Assembly (NCBI RefSeq): GCF_036059255.1
Contig: NZ_CP107947.1
Span: forward strand, 7,750,001-7,814,000
Source: Micromonospora sp. NBC_00389
GTDB lineage: Bacteria; Actinomycetota; Actinomycetes; Mycobacteriales; Micromonosporaceae
DNA length: 64,000 bases
Direction: 5' to 3'
The notes under the pieces are model-generated. The model worked only from the letters and a program-made list of their open reading frames with translations. It was not told the origin of the DNA and did not search any database. A program made the translations under genes and the position numbers. The stretch's first letter is position 1, and each line of letters opens with the position of its first letter. This document shows, one piece after another, positions 1 through 7,429 of this stretch.

Positions 1-107
1 TCGCGACTGCGGGGCTCGCAAACCCGGCTCACTCCTCGCGCTCGCGACGCCACATCTTGCTCGCGACTGCGGGGCTCGCAAACCCGGCTCACTCCTCGCG
101 CTCGCGA
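1..107. repeat. Two copies of a ~47-bp direct repeat, 60-bp period
   Basis: Bases 1-47 and 61-107 are identical and are separated by a 13-base spacer, so the period is 60 bp. Each copy starts and ends with TCGCGA. The stop codon and last codons of the VOC gene lie inside the second copy, so the repeat spans the 3' end of a gene. The array may continue to the left of the window. It is a tandem repeat of unknown function; its palindromic ends could form a stem at the end of the transcript. Confidence 0.85.
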
Positions 108-442
108 AGCACGCAGAACTCGTTGCCCTCCGGGTCGGCCAACACCGTCCAGTCCACCTGGCCCTGGCCGATGTCGACGTGCCGGGCGCCCATGTCGACG
201 AGCCGTTCGACCTCGGCCTCCTGGTCGGCCGGGCGAAGGTCGAGGTGCAGCCGGTTCTTGCGTTCCTTGCCGTCGGCCACCGGCAGGAAGACCAGGCCGG
301 GGAGCTTGTCGACGGACTGGCGGATCTCCACCTCGTCCGGCTTCTCAGTGATGATCTGGTAGCCGAGGGCTTCGGCCCACCAGCGGGCCAGTCGGGCCGG
401 ATCGCGGGCGTCGACGGTGAGGCTCTCCCAGACGCTGGTCAT
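89..442 (-). CDS. VOC (glyoxalase/bleomycin-resistance fold) family protein
   Basis: A 117-residue protein with a vicinal-oxygen-chelate pattern: an opening beta strand followed by DARDPARLARWWAEALGY, a central H-L-D-L strand, and the closing DPEGNEFCVL motif typical of actinobacterial glyoxalase-like (Glyoxalase_6-type) proteins. The start at 442 is chosen because AAGGGTGA lies just upstream and the fold begins at once; an upstream in-frame start at 556 would add residues with no family resemblance. The substrate cannot be told from sequence; these proteins include dioxygenases, glyoxalases and binding proteins. The 3' end lies inside a tandem repeat. Confidence 0.8.
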   Translation of the reverse strand: MTSVWESLTVDARDPARLARWWAEALGYQIITEKPDEVEIRQSVDKLPGLVFLPVADGKERKNRLHLDLRPADQEAEVERLVDMGARHVDIGQGQVDWTVLADPEGNEFCVLREREE

Positions 443-693
443 GCAGTCACCCTTCCCCCTCGACGGCGTGCGCAATCGGCGGTGTGCGAAGGAGCCAAGA
501 TTACGCCGGTCGGGGCCGCCCGGCCCGCCCGCGACGCCTCGTCCGCAGGCCCACAACCGCCGATTGGCCGGGAGTTGTCAACCGATTGCCGAGGGTTACG
601 GGCTCGCGAGCGGAGGTCGCTACCGGTAGCGTTCCCAGCGCGGAACGTGACCAACCGATCGACACGCAGAGCCTGACCGGTAAGGGGACGCTC

Positions 694-1194
694 GTGGACG
701 CAGACACCGTGGTGGGAACGGAGCTACGCGGGTTGCGTCGGCGCCGTCCCGAGGTCGCCGGGGCCGTCCTGGCCGGCACCGACGGGCTGCTCATCTCCAG
801 TGACCTGCCCAGCACCGACGCCACCCACCTCGCCGCGCTCGCCGCGGCCAGCTTCGGGCTCGGCCACCGGATGGCCGACACGGCCCAGCAGGGCGAGTTC
901 CGGGAGTCGGTGGTGCGGACCACCGCCGGCTGCGTGGTGACCTACCCGGCCGGGCGCAACGCCCTGCTGACCCTGGTCACCGTCGCGGCCGCGGAGGACC
1001 TGGAGGCGCTGCACGAGGAGGCACGGGCGGTGGCCCATCGGGCCGGCTCAGTGCTGGACATCCGCGGCGGCGGGATCGGCAACACCGCCATGCCCGACGC
1101 GCACGCCCCGCTGGCCGTGCGTACCCCGATGGCCACCCTGCCGGCGCAGTTGCACCGCTCGGCCCGACCCACCTGGCGGCGCCCGCCGATCTGA
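694..1194 (+). CDS. Roadblock/LC7 domain protein (MglB-like)
   Basis: A protein of 166 residues. The amino half (about residues 5-120) has the roadblock/LC7 pattern: an initial helix, then VAGAVLAGTDGLLISSD, an alanine-rich helix, and a strand reading LLTLVTV. In actinomycetes such proteins usually accompany small GTPases and nitrate/nitrite-sensor-like kinases (cvn conservons), where they act as GTPase regulators or scaffolds. No such partner is adjacent here, so this is an orphan copy. The GTG start at 694 follows AAGGGGACG; longer in-frame readings upstream have no family similarity. The last ~35 residues are proline/arginine-rich and probably disordered. Confidence 0.75.
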   Translation: MDADTVVGTELRGLRRRRPEVAGAVLAGTDGLLISSDLPSTDATHLAALAAASFGLGHRMADTAQQGEFRESVVRTTAGCVVTYPAGRNALLTLVTVAAAEDLEALHEEARAVAHRAGSVLDIRGGGIGNTAMPDAHAPLAVRTPMATLPAQLHRSARPTWRRPPI

Positions 1195-1244
1195 TCGCTG
1201 GTGCCGGCGGTGGCCCGGGAGCCCGGTCCACCGCCGGCCCTGCG

Positions 1245-3980
1245 TCAGCGGCTGTCCGACCCGCCGGTCTCCACCGCCGCCCGACCGGCCTCCAGCCGGG
1301 CCACCGGCACCCGGAACGGCGAGCAGGAGACGTAGTCCAGACCGACCTCGTGGAAGAAGTGCACCGAGTCGGGGTCGCCGCCGTGCTCGCCGCAGACACC
1401 GAGCTTCAGCCCGGGCCGGGCGGCCCGGCCCTCCTCGGCGGCGATCCGCACCAGCCGGCCCACGCCGTCGCGGTCGATCGACTCGAACGGCGAGATGCCG
1501 AAGATGCCCAACTCCAGATAGCGCCAGAAGAACGCGCCCTCGACGTCGTCGCGGGAGAAGCCCCAGCCCATCTGGGTCAGGTCGTTGGTGCCGAAGGAGA
1601 AGAACTCCGCCGCCTCGGCGATCTGACCGGCGGTCAGCGCCGCCCGGGGCACCTCGATCATGGTGCCGATCAGCACCTCGACCCCGCTGTCCCCGACCAC
1701 CTCGGCGATGATCTTCTCGGCCTCGGCGCGGACCGTCTCCAGCTCCTGCACGGCGCCGACCAGCGGCACCATGATCTCCGGCTTGGCTGTCCCGCCGCCA
1801 CGGGCGCAGGTGACAGCCGCCTCGGCGATGGCCCGGACCTGCATCGCGAACAGGCCGGGGATGACCAGGCCGAGGCGGACGCCCCGCAGCCCGAGCATCG
1901 GGTTCTCCTCGTGCATCCGCCGGACGGCGGCGAGCAGCGCCTCCTCCTTGGCCACGTCCTCGCCGCGCTCCTGGGCGACCGCGACGTTGACCGCGAGCTG
2001 CTCCAGCGGCGGCAGGAACTCGTGCAGTGGCGGGTCGATCAGCCGGACGGTGACCGGCAGCCCGTCCATCTCGCGGAAGATCTCCTCGAAGTCGGCCCGC
2101 TGCAACGGCAGCAGCGCCGCCAGCGCCGCCTCGCGCTCACCCTCGGCTCGGGCCAGGATCAGTCGCTCGACCAGCTCGCGCCGGTCGCCGAGAAACATGT
2201 GTTCGGTGCGGCAGAGCCCGATGCCCTCGGCGCCGAAGCGCCGGGCCCGGGCGGCGTCCGCGCCGGTGTCGGCGTTCGTGCGGACCGCGAGCCGCCGCTT
2301 GTCGTCGGCGTGCGTCATGATCCGGTGTACGGCCCGAACCAGCGCGTTGTCGATGTGCGCGGGGTCGAGACTGCCCTCGAAGTACTGCACCACCTCCGAC
2401 GGCATGACCGGCACCTCGCCCAGGTAGACCTTGCCGGTGGTGCCGTCGATGGAGACGACGTCTCCCTCGCCGACGGTCTGCCCGGCCACGGTGAACCGCT
2501 TCGCGGGCACGTTCACGTCGATCTCGTCGGCGCCGGAGACGCAGGTCTTGCCCATCCCCCGGGCCACCACGGCGGCGTGGCTGGTCTTACCGCCGCGCGA
2601 CGTGAGAATGCCCTTGGCGGCGATCATGCCGTTCAGGTCGTCCGGGTTGGTCTCCCGGCGGACCAGGATCACCGACTCGCCCTCGGCGGCCAGCTCGACG
2701 GCCCGGGCGGAGGTGAAGACCACCTTGCCCGATGCCGCGCCGGGCGAGGCGCCGATGCCCTTGGCGACCGGCTGGAAGTCGTGGTCGAGCTGGAAGCGCG
2801 GGAACATCAGCTGGGCCAACTGCGCGCCGTTGACCCGGTGCAGCGCCTCGTCCAGGTCGATCAGGCCCTCGTCGATCAACTGCCCGGCGATGACGAACGC
2901 GGCGGCTGCGGTGCGCTTGCCGACCCGCGTCTGCAGCATCCAGAGCTTGCCGCGTTCGATGGTGAACTCGATGTCACAGAGGTCCTTGTAGTGCTCCTCC
3001 AGCCGGGCCATGATGCCGAGCAGTTCGTCGTAGGAGGACTTGTCGAGCTGCTCCAACTCCTGCAACGGCACCGTGTTGCGGATGCCGGCGACGACGTCCT
3101 CGCCCTGGGCGTTGGCCAGGTAGTCGCCGTAGATGCCCTGCGCGCCGCTGGCCGGGTCCCGGGTGAATGCGACGCCGGTGCCGGAGTCCGGGCCGAGGTT
3201 GCCGAAGACCATGGACACCACGTTGACCGCGGTGCCGAGGTCGGCCGGGATCCGCTCCTGGCGGCGGTAGAGCACCGCGCGCTCGGCGTTCCACGACTCG
3301 AAGACCGCCCGGATGGCCAGGTCGAGCTGTTCGCGCGGCTGCTGCGGGAACTCCCGACCGGTGTGCTTGACGAAGATCTTCTTGTACGAGTCGACCAGCC
3401 CGCGCAGGTCGTCGGCGTCCAGGTCCAGGTCGTTGTGGGTGCCCTTGGCGCGCTTGACCTCGTCGAGGGCGTGCTCGAACTCCTCGCCCGGCACGTCGCA
3501 GACGGTCTTGCCGAACATCTGGATGAGTCGCCGGTAGGAGTCCCAGGCGAATCTGTTCGCGCCGCCGGAGGCGGCCTGGTCAGTGGAGCCGCCCGCCTGG
3601 GCGGAGAGCCCCAGCACGCTCTGGTCGTTGAGGCCGACGTTGAGGACGGTCTCCATCATGCCGGGCATGGAGAACTTGGCGCCGGAACGGACGGAGACCA
3701 ACAGGGGGTCCTGCGGGTCGCCGAGGCGCTTGCCCATCGCGCGCTCCAGCGATTCCAGGTGCGCCTCGATCTGGCCGGCGAGCCCGTCCGGCTCCCGGCC
3801 GGTCGCGAGGTACGCCTGACAGGCCTCGGTGGTGATGATGAAGCCGGGGGGCACCGGCAGCCCGAGGTTGGTCATCTCGGCCAGGTTTGCGCCCTTGCCG
3901 CCGAGCAGGTCCTTGAGGTCCTTGTTGCCCTCGGAGAAGTCGTAGACGTACTTGTGATCGACGGTCTCTTGCGCTGCCAC
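1245..3980 (-). CDS. ppdK: Pyruvate, phosphate dikinase
   Basis: Cytosolic enzyme interconverting pyruvate + ATP + phosphate and PEP + AMP + pyrophosphate, giving a reversible route between glycolysis and gluconeogenesis. At 911 residues it has full family length. The amino-terminal nucleotide-binding part opens with LLGGKGANLAEM; the swivelling phosphohistidine domain carries GGKTSHAAVV (catalytic His near residue 468); the carboxy-terminal TIM barrel has the PEP/pyruvate site with GVCGEHGG (catalytic Cys near residue 861). The GTG start at 3980 is chosen because GGAGG lies 5 bases upstream; an upstream in-frame start at 4010 lacks this. It stands alone, convergent with the roadblock gene and divergent from the hexosaminidase. 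Confidence 0.95.
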   Translation of the reverse strand: MAAQETVDHKYVYDFSEGNKDLKDLLGGKGANLAEMTNLGLPVPPGFIITTEACQAYLATGREPDGLAGQIEAHLESLERAMGKRLGDPQDPLLVSVRSGAKFSMPGMMETVLNVGLNDQSVLGLSAQAGGSTDQAASGGANRFAWDSYRRLIQMFGKTVCDVPGEEFEHALDEVKRAKGTHNDLDLDADDLRGLVDSYKKIFVKHTGREFPQQPREQLDLAIRAVFESWNAERAVLYRRQERIPADLGTAVNVVSMVFGNLGPDSGTGVAFTRDPASGAQGIYGDYLANAQGEDVVAGIRNTVPLQELEQLDKSSYDELLGIMARLEEHYKDLCDIEFTIERGKLWMLQTRVGKRTAAAAFVIAGQLIDEGLIDLDEALHRVNGAQLAQLMFPRFQLDHDFQPVAKGIGASPGAASGKVVFTSARAVELAAEGESVILVRRETNPDDLNGMIAAKGILTSRGGKTSHAAVVARGMGKTCVSGADEIDVNVPAKRFTVAGQTVGEGDVVSIDGTTGKVYLGEVPVMPSEVVQYFEGSLDPAHIDNALVRAVHRIMTHADDKRRLAVRTNADTGADAARARRFGAEGIGLCRTEHMFLGDRRELVERLILARAEGEREAALAALLPLQRADFEEIFREMDGLPVTVRLIDPPLHEFLPPLEQLAVNVAVAQERGEDVAKEEALLAAVRRMHEENPMLGLRGVRLGLVIPGLFAMQVRAIAEAAVTCARGGGTAKPEIMVPLVGAVQELETVRAEAEKIIAEVVGDSGVEVLIGTMIEVPRAALTAGQIAEAAEFFSFGTNDLTQMGWGFSRDDVEGAFFWRYLELGIFGISPFESIDRDGVGRLVRIAAEEGRAARPGLKLGVCGEHGGDPDSVHFFHEVGLDYVSCSPFRVPVARLEAGRAAVETGGSDSR

Positions 3981-4063
3981 CAGAGCCTCCCACGCGCGCC
4001 GGATTGACACTTAACGAAGGTTCAGTTTCCTCATACCCCGGGACGGACCACCGGTAATCCCGG

Positions 4064-4095
4064 GGTTGACATCGATCGGTGGGCGAAGGTTAAGC
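4064..4095 (+). promoter_or_regulatory. Possible rightward promoter
   Basis: A TTGACA box near 4065 is followed after about 18 bases by TTAAGC. This fits a sigma-70-like promoter firing toward the hexosaminidase at 4292, which would leave a long leader containing the LacI-like operator. Only the hexamers and spacing support it. Confidence 0.3.
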
Positions 4096-4170
4096 GAACA
4101 TCGAGCGGCCGGGGACCGTTCGGTGACAATAGGCACAGCCATCACGACTATCCGCGTTCGTACCGGTTTT

Positions 4171-4184
4171 TGGGAACGCTTCCA
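4171..4184. promoter_or_regulatory. Candidate LacI-family operator
   Basis: TGGGAACGCTTCCA is an imperfect palindrome with a central CG: five of seven symmetric pairs match. It closely resembles the TGGGAGCGCTCCCA type of operator used by CebR/LacI-family sugar regulators in actinomycetes. It lies about 110 bases upstream of the hexosaminidase start, a sensible place for catabolic repression. No LacI regulator gene is present in this window. Confidence 0.45.
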
Positions 4185-4291
4185 CGCGCACGATCACGCA
4201 TCCCGCCCTCTCGCCGTACTCTTGATGGCAACGCAGCCAGCGAAACTCACTTTTGCCATATTCGGCGCGAATACACCCCGGAGCCGCCGCC

Positions 4292-6022
4292 GTGTCGACC
4301 TTCTCCTCCCCCGGATCCGCCGCCACCCCCGGCGCGGCCGGATCCACCGACCCGATCTCACTGTCGGGGCACGAACCGGACGCGGCCACGCTGGCCCGGG
4401 CCGCCGAACGGGCCGCCGGTGAGCTGCTCGCCCCGCCGGCCCCGGTCCGTCTGACCGACGTCGTGCCCGCCCCGCAGGAGGTCGAGCCGAACCCGGCCGA
4501 GGACTGGCTGCTGCCGGCCGAGGCGGTCATCGTGGCCAGCGCCGATCCCGCCGCGCTGGCGGTCGCCGAACAGCTCGCCGAGCTGCTGCGTCCGGCCACC
4601 GGATACCCGCTGCCGGTGACCGACGCCGCCGGGCCGGCACCGGTCGACGGCATCGCGCTGGTCCTGACCGACGACGACGGCCTGGGCGCCGAGGGGTACC
4701 GGCTGGCCGTGACCCGGGCCGGGGTCACCGTCACCGCCGTCACCGCCGCCGGCCTCTTCTACGGCGCGCAGACCCTGCGTCAACTGATGCCACCGGCGAT
4801 CGAGAGCCCGGTCCCGGTCGCCGAGCACTGGATGCTGCCCGGCGGGTCGATCGTCGACCGGCCCCGGTTCCCGTACCGGGGCGCGATGCTCGACGTGGCG
4901 CGGCACTTCTTCGCCGTCGCCGACGTACTCCGGGTGATCGACCACCTGGCCCGGTACAAGCTCAACCACCTGCACCTGCACCTGACCGACGACCAGGGCT
5001 GGCGGATCGCCGTCGACTCCCGGCCACGATTGACCGCCGTCGGCGGGACGACCGAGGTCGGCGACGGCCCCGGCGGGTTCTACACGAAGGCCGACTACCG
5101 CAGGATCGTCGAGTACGCCGCCGCCCGGCACATCACCGTGGTGCCGGAGATCGACCTGCCCGGCCACACCAACGCCGCGCTGGTCGCGTACCCGGAACTG
5201 GCACCGGACAAGGTCGCACCGCCGCCGTACACCGGCACCGAGGTCGGCTTCAGCTACGTCGACCCGGCCGACGAGCGGACGTACGACTTCATCGCAGACG
5301 TGCTGGGCGAGGTGGCCGCGCTCACCCCGGGGCCGTGGCTGCACATCGGCGGCGACGAGGCGTTCAAGGTCAAGGGCGAGGTGTACACCGGTTTCGTCGA
5401 GCGGGTGCAGCGGATCGTCGCCGGCACCGGTAAGACCGTCGTCGGCTGGCACCAGCTCGCCCCGGCCGCGCACGCCGACGGACGGGTGCTCCAGTGGTGG
5501 GGCACGAACGGCGAGGACTCGGCCATCACTGCCGAGGCGGTACGCCAGGGCGCCCGGCTGATCGTCTCCCCCGGCAACCACGCCTACCTGGACATGAAGT
5601 ACGCCCCGGACACCCCGGTCGGGCAGGACTGGGCCGGCCTGATCGACGCGCGACGCGCGTACGACTGGGATCCCGGGTCACACGTGACGGGCGTGCCGGA
5701 GGCGGCGGTACTCGGCGTGGAGGCCCCGCTCTGGACCGAGTCGATCACCTCGCTGGCCGAGATCGAGTTCATGCTGTTCCCTCGGCTGCCCGCCATCGCC
5801 GAGCTGGGCTGGTCGCCCCGGGCTACGCACGACTGGGCCGGGTTCCGCGACCGGCTGGCCGGACACGGCGCGCGCTGGACCACCGCCGGGATCACCTTCC
5901 ACCTCTCCCCCGAGGTCCCCTGGCCGGCTGAGGGGACCGGGGCCGCCCAGCCGACCCGCCCGCACCTCCCGACCCAGCCCGGCCCCGGTACCGCCCCCGT
6001 CCCAGTCGCCGACCAGCCCTGA
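4292..6022 (+). CDS. Beta-N-acetylhexosaminidase, GH20 family
   Basis: Predicted to remove terminal N-acetylglucosamine or N-acetylgalactosamine from chito-oligosaccharides or glycans by substrate-assisted catalysis. The 576 residues contain a GH20b-like amino domain (about 60-185) and the catalytic barrel: HLHLTDDQGWRIA, then VPEIDLPGHT, then HIGGDEAF near residues 351-358 with the catalytic Asp-Glu pair, then VGWHQ. No signal peptide or membrane segment is seen, so it probably acts on imported sugars. The GTG start at 4292 follows CGGAG; an upstream ATG at 4253 is less well placed. A LacI-type operator candidate lies upstream. The sugar ABC operon at 49-52 kb is a possible but unproven partner. 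Confidence 0.92.
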   Translation: MSTFSSPGSAATPGAAGSTDPISLSGHEPDAATLARAAERAAGELLAPPAPVRLTDVVPAPQEVEPNPAEDWLLPAEAVIVASADPAALAVAEQLAELLRPATGYPLPVTDAAGPAPVDGIALVLTDDDGLGAEGYRLAVTRAGVTVTAVTAAGLFYGAQTLRQLMPPAIESPVPVAEHWMLPGGSIVDRPRFPYRGAMLDVARHFFAVADVLRVIDHLARYKLNHLHLHLTDDQGWRIAVDSRPRLTAVGGTTEVGDGPGGFYTKADYRRIVEYAAARHITVVPEIDLPGHTNAALVAYPELAPDKVAPPPYTGTEVGFSYVDPADERTYDFIADVLGEVAALTPGPWLHIGGDEAFKVKGEVYTGFVERVQRIVAGTGKTVVGWHQLAPAAHADGRVLQWWGTNGEDSAITAEAVRQGARLIVSPGNHAYLDMKYAPDTPVGQDWAGLIDARRAYDWDPGSHVTGVPEAAVLGVEAPLWTESITSLAEIEFMLFPRLPAIAELGWSPRATHDWAGFRDRLAGHGARWTTAGITFHLSPEVPWPAEGTGAAQPTRPHLPTQPGPGTAPVPVADQP

Positions 6023-6152
6023 CGCCCCGCACCCGCGACCTCGCCTCACCCGTCACCCAGGCCCCTCACAGGCCGCGAGTCGGCTGGGAGGCCGACGCTC
6101 GGGCGGAAGATCGACGCTCGGGCGGGTCGACGGCGGTGGGGCACCCGCACCG

Positions 6153-6204
6153 TTGAGCGTGATACCTGAGAGTCATATTGATACCTCAGAGTCATCACGC
6201 TCAA
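6153..6204. repeat. 52-bp nested inverted and direct repeat (REP-like)
   Basis: Outer arms TTGAGCGTGAT (6153-6163) and ATCACGCTCAA (6194-6204) are perfect reverse complements. Inside are two near-identical direct copies, GATACCTGAGAGTCAT (6161-6176) and GATACCTCAGAGTCAT (6180-6195). The mix of inverted and direct repeats suggests either a dispersed REP-type element or a multi-site operator. Confidence 0.8.
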
Positions 6205-6502
6205 AAGCGCGCACCCGGCCGACGCACGGCGGCGGGCCTCCTAGGTCTGCGCACTTTCCGGGAGGTGTAGGCGTCGGCGTGCCGGGAGGCAGCCACTTTC
6301 GCGGAAAGCGCGTGGCTCGACGCCGGTCGACGTGTGCGGCCACGTGGGTGTGTTGTCCGGTTCGGGATGTAAGCCGGATGGGTGGGTGTCCGGTTGTGGG
6401 GTGGGTCGTCCCGTGGTCGGGGCCACCCTCAGCGTGGAATCGGGGGCCGGCCCGGGTCGTTATACCTGGCATGCGACCGTGGCCCCCTGGCCCGGTGCGC
6501 GG

Positions 6503-6595
6503 CAGCCGCCGGGAACACCCGCCAGGCCGCCCCGGTTACATCCCCCTGTAGCCAGCCGCCGGGAACACCCGACCGGCCGGCACGGTTACATCCCC
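6503..6595. repeat. Two 43-bp direct repeats, 50-bp period
   Basis: Positions 6503-6545 and 6553-6595 both begin CAGCCGCCGGGAACACCCG and end CGGTTACATCCCC, with a few differences in the middle. They lie about 110-200 bases upstream of the C39-type protease start. The conserved ends with a variable middle could reflect a repeated regulator site or a short tandem duplication. Confidence 0.75.
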
Positions 6596-6656
6596 GGAAC
6601 CCCGAGCAGGTCCCCCCGGATCGCCGGACCGTTCCCCCCTTCTTGAACTTCCTTGA

Positions 6657-6676
6657 CGCGGCACCCCCCTGCCGCG
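6657..6676 (+). promoter_or_regulatory. GC hairpin in leader of the C39-type protease gene
   Basis: CGCGGCA (6657-6663) and TGCCGCG (6670-6676) form a 7-bp perfect stem around a six-C loop. It lies 30 bases before the ATG at 6707 and just upstream of the AGAGGAG ribosome site. It may be an RNA stem affecting stability or translation, or an operator. Confidence 0.5.
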
Positions 6677-6706
6677 TGCACCCCCGATGCAGAGGAGCAC
6701 GCCATC

Positions 6707-7366
6707 ATGCGTACCGATCTGATTCGTAAGACCGCTCTGACCGCTGCTGGGCTCGCTTTCACCGGCGGTGCGATCGCCGGCCCCGTGACCGCCGCTTACG
6801 CCGCGTCGGATGCCAAGCCCGCTACGCAAACCCAGTCGGACCGTAAGTCGTCGGGTGAGCGTCAGCTGGGTGTGCGCTACGAGGCGCAGCCGAACTTCTA
6901 CTACTGCGGCCCCGCCGCCGCCCGCAACGCCCTGTCCGTGCAGGGCAAGGACATCAGCGTGGACGCCATGGCCAAGGAAATGGGCACCACCGAGGCCGGC
7001 ACCAACTCCATCAACGACATCACCCCGGTGCTGAACAAGGAAACCGGTAAGAACGACGCCTACCGCAGCGTCGAGATCAGCACCCCCGCCGCTGACAGCA
7101 AGCAGACCGACAAGCTGCGCGCCGACGTGGTGAAGACCGTCGATGACGGTCGGGCCGTGGTGGCGAACATCGCCGGCACCAGCGTCGACACCGACGGCAC
7201 CAGCCACTCCTTCGAGGGTGGGCACTACATCAGCGTCGTCGGCTACCGCGACAACGGCAACATCGTCAAGATCGCCGACTCCGCCGACCCGAACCAGGCC
7301 TCCTACGAGGTCACCGTCGAGCACCTCGCCGACTGGATCGCCACCCGCGGCTACGCCACCAGCTGA
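6707..7366 (+). CDS. Secreted C39/papain-like cysteine protease family protein
   Basis: A 219-residue protein. Residues 1-38 form a Sec signal peptide: MRTDLIRK, a hydrophobic stretch, then AYAASDA as probable cleavage site. The mature part carries a C39-like papain fold: YYCGPAAARNAL supplies the catalytic Cys and helix, GGHYISVVGY the His, and IADSADP the Asp. The family includes bacteriocin-processing proteases, but there is no ABC exporter domain, so it would act outside the cell on an unknown peptide. The ATG follows AGAGGAG. It is a single-gene unit ending in a strong terminator, after a long repeat-rich leader. Confidence 0.8.
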   Translation: MRTDLIRKTALTAAGLAFTGGAIAGPVTAAYAASDAKPATQTQSDRKSSGERQLGVRYEAQPNFYYCGPAAARNALSVQGKDISVDAMAKEMGTTEAGTNSINDITPVLNKETGKNDAYRSVEISTPAADSKQTDKLRADVVKTVDDGRAVVANIAGTSVDTDGTSHSFEGGHYISVVGYRDNGNIVKIADSADPNQASYEVTVEHLADWIATRGYATS

Positions 7367-7382
7367 CACCCAGCAACCAACG

Positions 7383-7418
7383 CGAAGGGCCGGACCCCGA
7401 CCGGGGTCCGGCCCTTCG
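7383..7418. terminator. Bidirectional terminator between C39-type protease gene and dusB
   Basis: CGAAGGGCCGGACCCC (7383-7398) and its exact reverse complement (7403-7418) form a 16-bp stem with a GACC loop. The two flanking genes converge on it, so it can serve both. Confidence 0.9.
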
Positions 7419-7429
7419 TCGTCGTTCGG

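Larger units (their letters stand above)
6023..6706. other. 684-bp repeat-rich intergenic region
   Basis: No convincing gene is seen; the open frames here have no family resemblance and no ribosome site. It holds a 14-bp direct repeat (CGACGCTCGGGCGG at 6093-6106 and 6112-6125), a 52-bp palindromic element (6153-6204), a pair of 43-bp direct repeats (6503-6545 and 6553-6595) and a GC hairpin (6657-6676). All of this precedes the secreted C39-type protease gene, so part may be its control region. Confidence 0.75.

Noticed and set aside
1350..4007. 885-codon open frame antisense to ppdK
   Set aside because: Shadow frame caused by strong GC3 bias; no ribosome site, His/Gly/Asp-rich composition without domains, and ppdK on the other strand is certain.
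6153..6551. Possible 132-aa gene in the spacer before the C39-type protease
   Set aside because: No ribosome site, proline/arginine-rich without a pattern, and it starts inside the palindromic element.
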